64,000 nt of DNA from Pedobacter sp. MC2016-05 (GCF_026239735.1 NZ_JAPIVT010000003.1:248001-312000); one strand, 5' to 3'. Shown: positions 8,772 to 18,632, numbered from the stretch's first letter. Notes: a model not told the origin generated them from the sequence alone. A program made the numbers and translations.

Positions 8772-10157
8772 TTATTGCTTTATCTCTGGACTTTCGAATC
8801 CTAACTTTGTTAATCCACTTTTTATTTCTGGTGCACTCATAAATAAATTCCACAATAAACCGGTTCTACCGTTCTCAATCATGACTACAATCGGTCCCTG
8901 ATCTATTCCTATATATCTTTTAGGAAACCAGTTTTCCGTTTCACTATAGGCATCGTAAAAACCAAATTCTCCCCAAACCTTATCATTTAGGGTTTCATAT
9001 AAATTTCTGATTACCTGCATACTTTCTTTTTTTGCATAAGGGTAAGATGAAAGTGCTGCGGTAGGCGCAATTACACCTAAATCTTCTTGCGGATTGTGTG
9101 CTGCATAACCTTTAACAGAATAGCTTGCCGTCAATCCCCATGAATTTTTTCCGTAACCTTTAAATCCTTTTGGGTTTTGAATAGCATAATCATAATTGAT
9201 CAAAGTGTGGCTTTTATTCTCCTCCCAATAATTGGCGTACCTGTCTTTTAATCCCGTTGGATTTAAGCCCAGGTAAGAATAATGAGCCCAGAATAATGGG
9301 CCTACATTCTCGCCAACTACGTTGTGTTTCAATTTCACCGGATGTCCGTACAGGGAAAGATTTGTATTTATCTTTCCATTTTTAGCCCAGCCTTCGTGAT
9401 AAACTGCAGCAGGTACGCCATGCGTTGGAGAACAGGCCGCCAATACATAGGTAATTAAACATTCGTTGTAACCAGTAATAGCAAAGTTCATCTTCCAGCC
9501 AGAGTTGGGCGACCAATGCCAGTACAATACATTCTCGTTGTCTTTTCTGTAAAAGTTCCAGTCAATACCTCTCCAGAGCTCATCAGCTCTTGCCGCCAAT
9601 TCCTTTTCTTGGGTATTGCCCTTTGTATAATATTGGCGAACACAAATTAAAGCTTGTGCTAAAAATGACGTTTCAACTAAATCGCCGGCGTCATCGTTTT
9701 CACCAAATGCTTTTGCCTTGCCAGAAGGCAGCATCCAATGTGGCCATACACCATGAAAACGATCTGCTTTGCTTAAAAAACCCAAGCCTTTTTTCAGATG
9801 TTTAAATCCTTCTTCTCTGGTGATAAATTTACGTTCGATGGCAACAATTGTACCCATGATACCAAAGCCGCTGGCACCGGTAGCAATAATGTTTTTATCA
9901 TTTTGCGGATATATATTATCGCTGTGATAGCGCTCTCTCGAAAGACCGGAAATGGGTTCTGCACCTTCATAAAAATATTTGTAGGTCTGCTTTTGTACCA
10001 GATCAAGTAACTGATCATCAGTTAAGCCTTTTTTGATCTTTACGTCCGGGTTATTGGTTTGGCTATCACCACTGGTGCAGGAAGTGAGCCACATGAAAAC
10101 AATTGCCAGAAGCTTAAAGTAGAGAGGATTTCGGGATGTGAAGCCTTTTAGTATCAT
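8772..10157 (-). CDS. Glucoamylase-fold lipoprotein, GH144-like (putative endo-beta-1,2-glucanase)
   Basis: 461 residues from the ATG at 10157. An upstream ATG at 10187 lies inside the terminator hairpin and is rejected. The lipobox LTSC places the lipidated Cys near residue 27. The mature part is an all-helical barrel of the glycoamylase family (PF10091), with GASGFGIMG, RFHGVWPHWM, a GENDDAGDLVETSF acidic segment, WHWSPNSGW and GYNECLITYVLAA. Characterised relatives in GH144 (Chitinophaga pinensis) are endo-beta-1,2-glucanases. With the GH3 enzyme downstream, a beta-1,2-glucan or related substrate is a reasonable inference but unproven. It sits third in the operon after susC and susD. Confidence 0.8.
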   Translation of the reverse strand: MILKGFTSRNPLYFKLLAIVFMWLTSCTSGDSQTNNPDVKIKKGLTDDQLLDLVQKQTYKYFYEGAEPISGLSRERYHSDNIYPQNDKNIIATGASGFGIMGTIVAIERKFITREEGFKHLKKGLGFLSKADRFHGVWPHWMLPSGKAKAFGENDDAGDLVETSFLAQALICVRQYYTKGNTQEKELAARADELWRGIDWNFYRKDNENVLYWHWSPNSGWKMNFAITGYNECLITYVLAACSPTHGVPAAVYHEGWAKNGKINTNLSLYGHPVKLKHNVVGENVGPLFWAHYSYLGLNPTGLKDRYANYWEENKSHTLINYDYAIQNPKGFKGYGKNSWGLTASYSVKGYAAHNPQEDLGVIAPTAALSSYPYAKKESMQVIRNLYETLNDKVWGEFGFYDAYSETENWFPKRYIGIDQGPIVVMIENGRTGLLWNLFMSAPEIKSGLTKLGFESPEIKQ

Positions 10158-10161
10158 ATCA

Positions 10162-10196
10162 AAAAAGTAAAAAAGGTTGCCAGTCAACTGGCAACC
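10162..10196 (-). terminator. Intrinsic terminator between susD and the glycosidase genes
   Basis: Perfect 10-bp hairpin (10175-10184 with 10187-10196, GGTTGCCAGT/ACTGGCAACC, 2-nt centre). On the minus strand it is followed by TTTTTTACTTTTTT. It begins 20 nt after the susD stop and ends just before the GH144 start at 10157, so part of the susCD transcription should stop here. Confidence 0.88.
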
Positions 10197-10215
10197 TTCA
10201 TCAACTTGTTTAGTT

Positions 10216-11688
10216 TTAGTAACCAGGGTTTTGCTTTAATAAACCACCACTTAAATCTATTTCAGTTTGAGGAATTGGCCAAACTTCATTTTTGTTCGCT
10301 TTCCAACCTTTAGGTCCGAAAACCTGAAGTGCTCTTCCTTGTCTGATTACATCAAAATATCGGTCGTTTTCCATGGCTAGCTCAACCTGTCTTTCTTTCC
10401 AAATGGCATTTCTCAATGCGGTTTGGTCTGTCGTCGTAACATCAGGGAGGATGTTGGCATTGCTGCCTCTTGCCCTTCTGCGCACTCTGTTAAGCGAAGT
10501 TAGTGCCTGAGTTGGGTTTCCTAACTCATTTGCAGCTTCCGCATTCATTAACAGAATATCAGCAAACCTTAATACCCTGAAATTCTGCTGCGCACCTTCA
10601 TTAAATTCCGAAACCCGCGTATTGAAGGGAACATAGGATTTCTGATTATAGCGTTCATTAGGAACCCTTGTTGGAACCAAATCACCTTGTGGAGTGGTTT
10701 CGCCTCTAAATAAAATGGTAGCATCTCTTCTTGGATCGCCTGTCTCATAGGCAGATGCCAGTTCTGCAGAAGGCGTGTTGAAACCCCAACCCATCTCTCC
10801 AGCAACACCTTGTACCTGGCTATATTGCGAATTCGAAGCATCACGATTACTTTGTAATAACTCAGCCTGGACTTCAAATAATGATTCTACGTTGTTTTCA
10901 TTCTGTGTTCTGAAGAGTTTTTCGTAATCAGAAAATAAATCGTAGCCCAAGCCCATTACCTGATTGGTGAGCGCAAGTACATCGGCCCATTTCTTTTGAT
11001 ACATGGCAACTTTTGCTTTCAATCCTAATGCTGCACCTCTAGTTGCCCTGCCCAAGTCGGCGGCACCGTAAGATTGAGGTAAAACGGTAGCGGCTTCTGT
11101 TAAATCCTTTTCAATTTGTGCATAAACAGCAGCTTTGTCCGATTGCGGAATATTGTATTCGGTATTATCCTTCGGAACAGTCAATCTCAAAGGAACACTG
11201 CCATAGGCCCTAACTAACCTAAAGTAAGAATAGGCACGAATAAACTTTGCTTCAGCCAAAAATCTGGATTTCAATGCAGCATCCATTGTAATGTTTGGCA
11301 CGTTATCCAATACCTGGTTACAAAGATTGATGTTCTGGTATTGACCGGTCCAGAATCCTTGCAAACTGCCTTGGGTTGATGTAACGGTAAACTGATCAAA
11401 TAAGTTAAAGAAGGTTGCATCAGTAGGGGTGCTGCCTTTATCTGCTTCATCCGAGCCGGTACTTTCAATGGCAATTGCATTGAAAGCAACATTATCCCAA
11501 CTTCTTAAATTCGCATACATCGCATTAACACCCTTTAAAGCGTCATCCTGAGTTTTCCAGAACGTAACGGAAGGTTGTTGAGCCTGTGGTGGAACATTTA
11601 AAAAATCTTTTTTACACGATGCTGTGAAGAGCATTGATCCCAAAGCGGTGGCAATAATGCAAGATTGTAAATTTATATTCTTTTTCAT
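10216..11688 (-). CDS. SusD/RagB-family starch-binding-like outer membrane lipoprotein
   Basis: 490 residues from the ATG at 11688 (MKKNINLQ). A longer reading frame from 11838 overlaps susC and lacks a signal, so it is rejected. The lipobox TASC gives lipidated Cys25. SusD-like N-terminal TPR repeats and the C-terminal RagB/SusD domain follow, with the usual end ...WPIPQTEIDLSGGLLKQNPGY. The protein forms the lid of the SusC transporter at the cell surface and captures the glycan. It starts 10 nt after the susC stop and is followed by an intrinsic terminator. Confidence 0.95.
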   Translation of the reverse strand: MKKNINLQSCIIATALGSMLFTASCKKDFLNVPPQAQQPSVTFWKTQDDALKGVNAMYANLRSWDNVAFNAIAIESTGSDEADKGSTPTDATFFNLFDQFTVTSTQGSLQGFWTGQYQNINLCNQVLDNVPNITMDAALKSRFLAEAKFIRAYSYFRLVRAYGSVPLRLTVPKDNTEYNIPQSDKAAVYAQIEKDLTEAATVLPQSYGAADLGRATRGAALGLKAKVAMYQKKWADVLALTNQVMGLGYDLFSDYEKLFRTQNENNVESLFEVQAELLQSNRDASNSQYSQVQGVAGEMGWGFNTPSAELASAYETGDPRRDATILFRGETTPQGDLVPTRVPNERYNQKSYVPFNTRVSEFNEGAQQNFRVLRFADILLMNAEAANELGNPTQALTSLNRVRRRARGSNANILPDVTTTDQTALRNAIWKERQVELAMENDRYFDVIRQGRALQVFGPKGWKANKNEVWPIPQTEIDLSGGLLKQNPGY

Positions 11689-11698
11689 TGTGTGTCGA

Positions 11699-14600
11699 TT
11701 AGAAAGTAACGTTAAGTCCAAAATTATAAGTAGCAAATAATGGATACACATTTGTGTCGATCCCAGCATTTGTTGGCGATCCACCAACTTCAGGACTAAA
11801 GCCTTTGTAGCCAAAAATATTGATTGCGTTTTGTGCATTTAAGAAAACTCGTAGACGCTGCATCTTCATTTTATTACTGATCGCTTGCGGTAAAGTATAT
11901 CCTAATTGTATGTTTCTCAATCTAATATAATCGCCTTTCTCTACGTAAAATGAATTTGGAGCATTATTTAAGCCACTTGCTAAACTTGCAGAAGAATATG
12001 AGTTTGATGTTCCCGGTCCAGTCCAACGATTAGTGATGAAATCTTTGGTATAGTTTTCATTACCAAAACGGTTACTTAAATTTGCATTAAATACATCTAC
12101 ATCAGCAACACCTTGTATATCAAGAGTCAAATCAAAATTCTTGTAAGCAAAGTTAGTATTCACACCATAAGTGAATTTTGGATTTGGATTACCCAAAACA
12201 ACCCGGTCTTTTAAATCAATAATACCATCGCCATTGGTGTCTGCGTATTTGAAATCGCCTCTTTTAAATCCAGGCCATGCAGCAGCTTCAGCATCCGACT
12301 GAAAAACGCCTTCTACCTGATAACCAAAAAACTCCCCGATGGGGCGGTTATTTACGGTTCTGGTGGAAAGATATCCACTTGTAAGACCTTCACCACCTCT
12401 GTAAATAGGATTAGAGCCAGAGGTAACATTTAATACTTTATTGTTATTCATTCCCACGTTTCCACTGATTGAGTAACTAAAACCACCCTCGGTTTTATCT
12501 GCCCATGTTGCAGAGAATTCGAAACCTCTGTTCTGGATATCAGCCTGATTAGCGATTAGTGAACTATTTTGTGTACCGATACTTCCAAGAACGGGAATAT
12601 CAAAAATGGCTTGTTCTGTTTTTCTGTTGTAATAATCTGCTTCAACTGTCAATCTATTATCTAAGAAGCCCATTTCCAAGCCTACATCTGTACCGGCACT
12701 TCTTTCCCATAATAAAAATGGAGGAACAATTGAACGAATACTAGCACCTGTATATGGTAAACCACCAAAGAATGCAATTAATCCTGCAGATTGATCGACT
12801 GTTTGGGTTGATGGATTAAATGGAACCCCAGCGTTACCAACTTTACCCCAACTTCCTCTTAGCTTTAAATTACTGAAGATTTTTTGATCTTTCATGAAGT
12901 CCTCATTGGTGATCACCCAACCTGCACCAATAGAAGGAAAGTTACCCCATAAATTGTCAGAACCAAAAAACTGCGATGCACCGTCTCTACGAATAGAGGC
13001 ATTCAATAAGTATCTATTTTTATAACTATAATTTATTCTGGCAAAATAAGAAGCAAAAGTAGAGATTTCGCCCTTATCCGTTATGTTTCTTGTCGCAGCA
13101 TCACCTAAGGCCAAATATAAATCGCCTTCCGAAGTGTACGGTACATTTAATGCATCGGCATTAATTTCATACATTTTATTTCGTTGTGCTGTTTGTCCAA
13201 CCAAAACGGTTACGTTATGATCAGTCCATTTTCTATCATAGGTTAAAGTGTTCTCAATAATCCAGTTTCTATTTTCAATACGATCAATATCTAATTTACT
13301 GTTTGTATTTTGTTGTGTATTGCTGGCTTTGTAAACAGGTACATAACCCCTAACTTCTTGCTGACCAAAATCTCCACCAAGACTTGTTCTGAATGTGAAG
13401 TTTTTTAAAAACTTTAATTCAGCAAATACGTTACCTGTAACTTTATATCTTGTAGTATTTTGGTTGAAGAAGTCTAAAGTAGCCTGAGGGTTCATATTGC
13501 TGCCATTACCTAAATTGAAAGCATTTGGATCGCCATAACTACCGTCAGCATTGAAAACTGGAACAACTGGTGAGGCAGCATACAAGGCTCTGAAAATTCC
13601 GGATGCGGGATCTTTTGATTTGCTTGAAGTTGCAGTTACGTTATATCCAATTTTTAATGGTTCGAACACCTGGAAATCGTTTGATAACCTTGCTGTGTAT
13701 CTTTTGTAATTATTGTTTTTTACAATACCGTCCTGATCTAAATAACCCAATGAGAGGTTGTATGTAGATTTTTCACTACCCCCGCTAATTGATAGCTGGT
13801 GATTGGTAATTAATGCATCTCTCAATGCTACGTCATACCAATTTGTACCTTCTCCCAAGTTGGTGTTAGCAAATAAAGGTTGTGCACTTTGAAGCGCATA
13901 TGCCTCATTCACCGCAGTAGCATATTCACTTGCATTTGCCATTTCTACCTGGTTGGTTACTTTCTGGAAACCCACCGTTCCGTTGTAATTAATAACGGCA
14001 TCACCTCTTTTGCCTTTATTGGTGGTTACTAAAACTACACCATTGGCTGCCCTGATACCATAGATAGATTGCGCTGATGCATCTTTTAAAATGCTAATAT
14101 TTGCAATATCGGCAGGATTTAAGAAATTAATGTCGTCATACCAAACGCCGTCAACCACATATAAGGGAACAGTTTTACCATATATCGTTCCTGAACCTCT
14201 AATGGTAATCGTTGGTGAACCTCCCGGAGTGCCTGTATTGGTAATAGAAACACCGGCAACTTTACCCTGAAGTGCGCCAACCGGGTTGGTGGAAATTTGC
14301 TTGGAGATATCTTCTCCCTTCACCGTAGCTACCGATCCGGTAACGTCGATTTTTCGTTGTGTACCGTAACCTACCACCACAACCTGCTCTAACTGTTGTG
14401 TTGAAGACGCTAAGGCTACGTTTATTGTAGTACGATTAGCAACCGCTTGCTCCTGGGCAGTATAACCTACGAAGTTAAAGACTAATGTTGCAGTTGATGG
14501 AACACTGATGGAGTAGTTACCATTTGCATCTGTTTGTGTACCGCCTTGAGCTCCCTTAATTAAAATAGTGACGCCTGGTAATGGAGTTTTATCGCCCCCA

Positions 14601-14704
14601 TCTGTTACCACACCTTTTACAGTGATGTTTTGCGCAAACGCTACGTTAATTGCGAGTAAAAGAAAGACGGCCAGAACAGAAATTCTTGTAAAAATTCTTT
14701 TCAT
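11699..14704 (-). CDS. SusC/RagA-family TonB-dependent outer membrane transporter
   Basis: 1001 residues with a signal peptide (about 1-24, ending NVAFAQ). A CarboxypepD_reg-like domain (about 27-105) comes first. The TonB-box/plug region follows, with VVVVGYGTQRKIDVTGSV (about 109-126) and a plug domain to about 230. A long beta-barrel ends in a C-terminal aromatic (NVTF). It imports oligosaccharides across the outer membrane together with the SusD lipoprotein encoded immediately downstream. It is the first gene of the enzyme operon. The regulator gene ends 344 nt upstream on the same strand. Confidence 0.96.
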   Translation of the reverse strand: MKRIFTRISVLAVFLLLAINVAFAQNITVKGVVTDGGDKTPLPGVTILIKGAQGGTQTDANGNYSISVPSTATLVFNFVGYTAQEQAVANRTTINVALASSTQQLEQVVVVGYGTQRKIDVTGSVATVKGEDISKQISTNPVGALQGKVAGVSITNTGTPGGSPTITIRGSGTIYGKTVPLYVVDGVWYDDINFLNPADIANISILKDASAQSIYGIRAANGVVLVTTNKGKRGDAVINYNGTVGFQKVTNQVEMANASEYATAVNEAYALQSAQPLFANTNLGEGTNWYDVALRDALITNHQLSISGGSEKSTYNLSLGYLDQDGIVKNNNYKRYTARLSNDFQVFEPLKIGYNVTATSSKSKDPASGIFRALYAASPVVPVFNADGSYGDPNAFNLGNGSNMNPQATLDFFNQNTTRYKVTGNVFAELKFLKNFTFRTSLGGDFGQQEVRGYVPVYKASNTQQNTNSKLDIDRIENRNWIIENTLTYDRKWTDHNVTVLVGQTAQRNKMYEINADALNVPYTSEGDLYLALGDAATRNITDKGEISTFASYFARINYSYKNRYLLNASIRRDGASQFFGSDNLWGNFPSIGAGWVITNEDFMKDQKIFSNLKLRGSWGKVGNAGVPFNPSTQTVDQSAGLIAFFGGLPYTGASIRSIVPPFLLWERSAGTDVGLEMGFLDNRLTVEADYYNRKTEQAIFDIPVLGSIGTQNSSLIANQADIQNRGFEFSATWADKTEGGFSYSISGNVGMNNNKVLNVTSGSNPIYRGGEGLTSGYLSTRTVNNRPIGEFFGYQVEGVFQSDAEAAAWPGFKRGDFKYADTNGDGIIDLKDRVVLGNPNPKFTYGVNTNFAYKNFDLTLDIQGVADVDVFNANLSNRFGNENYTKDFITNRWTGPGTSNSYSSASLASGLNNAPNSFYVEKGDYIRLRNIQLGYTLPQAISNKMKMQRLRVFLNAQNAINIFGYKGFSPEVGGSPTNAGIDTNVYPLFATYNFGLNVTF

Positions 14705-15048
14705 GCTTATTAAAAATTTAGTTTAATTGATAGGATAAATGTGGGGTTGTTTTTCTTTTTGTGCAAGCGCTTTTACCTCAACATTAATACATCATTTTTG
14801 CTAGAGAAGTTTTTTCAAAGAAAAACCAATTGGCATTTTGGGACAAAAAGTTAATTTTTAGGCTGTGTAACTAATTAATTACCCAAGTTAAGTGTCTAAT
14901 TTACACTAAGGCTTTTGTAGGGGTGAAAAAATGGATATGAGAGGTAATGATGTAGTGTTTTTAACGTAATGAAGTTTAAAAATCTACACAATATCATTTT
15001 TATGCAAACGTTCCCGACGTTGGTTCAGCTTTGTTTTCTTTTTTGGAG
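14705..15048 (-). promoter_or_regulatory. susC upstream region with possible operators
   Basis: This 344-nt gap holds no gene. AAGCGCTT (14765-14772, within GTGCAAGCGCTTTTAC) is an 8-bp palindrome of the LacI-family type, 60 nt before susC. GCAAACGTT at 15004-15012 is a half match to the palindrome at 20144. AGTGT-N7-ACACT (14891-14907) is a short inverted repeat. No TAnnTTTG box is seen on the minus strand. Operator roles are inference. Confidence 0.3.
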
Positions 15049-17928
15049 TTATAATTCCATCAAGAATTCGGTTAGGTTTTTATCGTGTGGTACTTCTAAT
15101 TTTTTACGCAAGCGATAGCGGCGAATTTCCACACCTCTTAGGCTAATATTCAGCAATGACGACATCTCTTTACTGCTCATGTTCATTCTTAAGTACGCGC
15201 AAAGTTTTAAGTCATTCGGCACTAGGTCGGGATGTTGTGCTTTAAGCTTTTTGAAGAAACTCTCATGAGCTTCATTAAAGCTATTTTCGAATAAATGCCA
15301 GTCCCGCTCATCATTCATTCCATCGTTAATTACCTTTTGAATTTTTTTAGTCTGATCGTCTGAAAGCTTTTTGCCATTTTCGTCTTTCAACTTGGCAATT
15401 TCATCACTGAGTTTTTGAAGCAGCTCATTTTTATAAACCAAGGTCATAGCAGAGTTGGCAAGTTCCCTATTTTTGGAGGCTAGCTCTGCCTGTAGCTTTT
15501 CTGTTTGCAGCTTTATGATTTGCTTTTCGTTTACTTCAGCCTCTTGCTTGAGAATTTCATCCTGCTGAGCTTTTAATCTCTCACTAATTTTATGACTATC
15601 GCGTTTCAGCTTTGCTTCATACAGCTTTTTGCCCACGATTAATACCACCACAAATAAAATTAAGTATAAAACAATAGCGATGTTGCTCAGATACCAGGGC
15701 CGGAGTATGGTGAACTCGAAAGTGGTGATCTCGCTGATCGAAGAATCATTGATTTTTGCCCGCACCTTGAATTTATACGTGCCGCTGCTCAGGTTGGTAA
15801 AATCTTTTTGGGTAGCTACACTCCAATCCGACCAGTCTTTGGAATATCCTTCTAAATAGTATTGAAATTTGAGCTTTGCCTGTCGGTAATAAGGTAGGGA
15901 AAAAGAGATTCTGATATTGTTCCTGTTGTTTGGTATCTCGGTTTTTTCATTTTGATTGCCCGTTTCGCTAATGGTGAAATACTTGTCGGTGATGTCTTCA
16001 ATTCTTCTTATTAAAACCGCTGGTAGTTTCCTCTTACCAGGGGATTGACTAAGCATATTATTGTAAATGACAAAACCATCGTCAACACTGATCAGATAAA
16101 TAGAATTTCCTATCTGGCTGATGTTTTCATAGTATTGAACCATCCTGCCATCTAAAAGGCTAAATTGATTGGAGTCAATTTCTATTTTCCCTGGTTCGGA
16201 AAAGTTTACCAATGAGGTTTTGCCATGATCGATAAACCAATACTTTTTGTTGCCCGCACTAATAATTTTGTTTGAAGTAGAAAATGAGCCGAGGCTTTTA
16301 TTGAGTACATCATACAAAGTAAACTTATTACTCAATTGGTCGTAAGTGTAAAATCCTTTATCGGAGGAAAATACAATTCTATTCTCCAGATTGAAAATAT
16401 TCACGTTATAGTTTCCTGGTAAGCCATTTTGTTCATCGAAATATTTTACGCTGGTTACTTTGCTAAAAGCGCTGTTTAGGGTGAGTTTGTATAAGCCTTT
16501 ATAGGCATGCGCTACCCAAATATCGCCTTTGTTATCTTGTTCAATAAACCTCGAGGGTTCTGTAAAGCCTAAAACTTTACTGTCAAATTGCAGTCCCGAA
16601 GGGGTATTTTGATAAAGAGATAACCCGACATAAGTTCCCTGGATAAAATAGTTGGGGTTAGAATGAAGTTGTTTGATGGTCCAACCTCCACTTACCGAGG
16701 AAATCCAATTGATTTGATCGCCTAAAACTTTAAAAGTACCGCTATTGTGCCCACAAATTAATTCGTTGTTAACGATAGCGAGATCCCAAACCTGCCCTTG
16801 CGAACTCGGGATAAGGCGAAAATTGAAAGGGGTTAATTCGTTGTTTTTAGACCAATTGCTATAAAACAAGCCCTGGTTAGTTCCCAGATAAATTTTATCC
16901 TTAAAAATGATGCTGGAGTAAACGGTTCCGAACTGTCCGGTTTTATCGAAATAGAAATATAGTGGGGAGTTTAACTCAATGCGGTCGATCCCATTATCTA
17001 AACCCGTCCAAAGATTTTGCTCATTATCAGCAAAAATACTTAATACCGTATTGTTTTGTAATCCGCTGGTTTTATTGATGCGTTGCACTACCCGCCCATT
17101 CTCATCAATGATTATTAAACCGTTTAAAATGGTACCGTAAGCATAATATTTACTTAAAAGCTTTACGCCATTATTCAGTTGATAAGTTTTAAGGTAATCA
17201 TTTGCTGGCGTAATAAGAGGTGCAAAATCTTTGCCATCGAAAGTAAATAAACCGTTTTTACTGGTGCCGATAATGAAACCTCCATTTTTATAGGGTAATA
17301 TAGATAACACACCTTGTTTACCTAATTTTTCACTATTTGGAATAAACTTCAATTGGTTTCCTGCTAATTCAAATAAACCTTTATCAAGCACCTCAATGAT
17401 GAATTTGTTATTTACCTGATGTAGAAAGAGAAAGGAAGATGGTGCTTTAATGATCTCAATTTTCCCGTTCTTATAAATGAATATCCTGGAGAAAGATTGA
17501 AAAATAACCCGATCTCTATCTACATATATTTTCCATATTTCATCACTTACTTTATTGTCTTTTGGTAGGAGCGGGGTGAGTGATTTATATTTTAACTTAT
17601 TGTTGGAGTAAGCCCAGTATCCAAATTCTCCAAAAGCTCCGGTATATATTTTTCCACTATTATCAGCCGCTACCGAACGAACAATTTGTCGGTTTGGCAT
17701 CTGGTACTTTTGCCAGTATTTGCCATCGAAAGTTAGCAAGCCCTCAGCATTTCCGAAGTACATAATGCCACTTTTATCCTTCGCAATGCTCCAATTTTGA
17801 TTGCCTGATGCGTAAATCAATTTTGGATAATTTTCGATATACGGCACCCCAATGCTTTTGATCTCTGAAGCATAGCTGATTTGGGCAAACAGGGAAAGGA
17901 ATAATAAAAGGCAAAAAAATCTATGCAT
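15049..17928 (-). CDS. Membrane-bound glycan sensor/regulator: beta-propeller, Y_Y_Y, LuxR-type HTH
   Basis: 959 residues from the ATG at 17928. This start gives a clean signal peptide (MHRFFCLLLFLSLFAQ) and lies just downstream of a -7 box at 17968-17975; an ATG at 17970 would fall upstream of the transcript start. Two-component-regulator propeller repeats occupy about 25-655 (for example NLWTGLDNGIDRIEL). A Y_Y_Y domain comes at about 680-745, a membrane helix at about 755-775 and a coiled coil at about 785-860. A C-terminal LuxR-like HTH follows (MSSKEMSSLLNISLRGVEIRRYRLRKKL). It resembles a hybrid two-component sensor without kinase or receiver domains. It probably senses an oligosaccharide in the periplasm and controls the adjacent susCD operon. 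Confidence 0.88.
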   Translation of the reverse strand: MHRFFCLLLFLSLFAQISYASEIKSIGVPYIENYPKLIYASGNQNWSIAKDKSGIMYFGNAEGLLTFDGKYWQKYQMPNRQIVRSVAADNSGKIYTGAFGEFGYWAYSNNKLKYKSLTPLLPKDNKVSDEIWKIYVDRDRVIFQSFSRIFIYKNGKIEIIKAPSSFLFLHQVNNKFIIEVLDKGLFELAGNQLKFIPNSEKLGKQGVLSILPYKNGGFIIGTSKNGLFTFDGKDFAPLITPANDYLKTYQLNNGVKLLSKYYAYGTILNGLIIIDENGRVVQRINKTSGLQNNTVLSIFADNEQNLWTGLDNGIDRIELNSPLYFYFDKTGQFGTVYSSIIFKDKIYLGTNQGLFYSNWSKNNELTPFNFRLIPSSQGQVWDLAIVNNELICGHNSGTFKVLGDQINWISSVSGGWTIKQLHSNPNYFIQGTYVGLSLYQNTPSGLQFDSKVLGFTEPSRFIEQDNKGDIWVAHAYKGLYKLTLNSAFSKVTSVKYFDEQNGLPGNYNVNIFNLENRIVFSSDKGFYTYDQLSNKFTLYDVLNKSLGSFSTSNKIISAGNKKYWFIDHGKTSLVNFSEPGKIEIDSNQFSLLDGRMVQYYENISQIGNSIYLISVDDGFVIYNNMLSQSPGKRKLPAVLIRRIEDITDKYFTISETGNQNEKTEIPNNRNNIRISFSLPYYRQAKLKFQYYLEGYSKDWSDWSVATQKDFTNLSSGTYKFKVRAKINDSSISEITTFEFTILRPWYLSNIAIVLYLILFVVVLIVGKKLYEAKLKRDSHKISERLKAQQDEILKQEAEVNEKQIIKLQTEKLQAELASKNRELANSAMTLVYKNELLQKLSDEIAKLKDENGKKLSDDQTKKIQKVINDGMNDERDWHLFENSFNEAHESFFKKLKAQHPDLVPNDLKLCAYLRMNMSSKEMSSLLNISLRGVEIRRYRLRKKLEVPHDKNLTEFLMEL

Positions 17929-17967
17929 ATATAATGGATAATAGCACAATAATAGAAGAGTCGAGAA

Positions 17968-17975
17968 CAAAGGTA
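17968..17975 (-). promoter_or_regulatory. -7 box of the sensor/regulator gene
   Basis: CAAAGGTA on the plus strand reads TACCTTTG on the minus strand, an exact TAnnTTTG match. It is about 40 nt before the ATG at 17928. No clear TTG -33 element. Confidence 0.5.
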
Positions 17976-18574
17976 AGGTTGGCTAAAAAAGACCTAAACC
18001 ATTGACTCCCAACTCCCAGTTAGTTAACCCTAACATTAGTGCCTTAGCTTGTTACTGTAACTATCAAACAGCCAAGTTCAATACCATTGAAAGTGCCTTC
18101 AAAATATTGTTCAGGCTTGGAGTTTATCGCTAGTAGCCGAACTCTTAGTTGGTTGAAGCATGATAACATTGTCATTTTGCACTACCAGTTTTTGTTGACC
18201 AAACTATTGATATCGGAAGCAAAAATACTTTTTAATATGTGAAATAGAAAATTTATAAAGTGGAGAGCAGATATTGGAAATTAAACTCGTATATGTGAAT
18301 TACCAAAGTGTCACTTAAGCGTTTCTTATTTTAGTAATTTACCACAAATTATTAGCCCACTCCTATTCTGAACTGCCAATGCTGTAGCCATATTAATTGT
18401 GCAGATTTTTGATTCGTTAAGGGGTTTTTGTATTTAGGTTTTGAAAAAAAATCATCCCTATGATTAGTAATTGTGATTTTCTTGAGAAGAGACAAAATAC
18501 TTCCTTTAGAAAAGGTTCATGCAAAGATCGCTGCTCTTTTGTTTGTGTTTATCAAATATTATATTTTGTGACCA
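17976..18574. other. Non-coding stretch, no gene recognised
   Basis: About 600 nt between the divergent regulator and gap genes. No convincing reading frame, tRNA or repeat is seen. It is AT-rich with frequent stops in all frames. The only signals are the promoter boxes at its two ends. Confidence 0.6.
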
Positions 18575-18632
18575 TATTTTTGCGGTACCAATTTCACATT
18601 CATTTTTAATATCAAAATAAAGCGTATTTTTG
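18575..18632 (+). promoter_or_regulatory. Two tandem -7 boxes upstream of gap
   Basis: TATTTTTG occurs at 18575-18582 and again at 18625-18632, exactly 50 nt apart, each within TATTTTTGCG. Both match TAnnTTTG. The second is 18 nt before the ATG at 18651. Neither has a clear TTG partner upstream. Confidence 0.45.

Noticed and set aside
10158..10187. Start of the GH144-like gene at 10187
   Set aside because: The first ten codons would lie inside the terminator hairpin and its T tract; the ATG at 10157 keeps the full lipoprotein signal.
11689..11838. Longer N-terminus for the SusD gene starting at 11838
   Set aside because: It overlaps the susC coding sequence and hides the lipoprotein signal; the ATG at 11688 gives a standard lipobox and sits 10 nt after susC.
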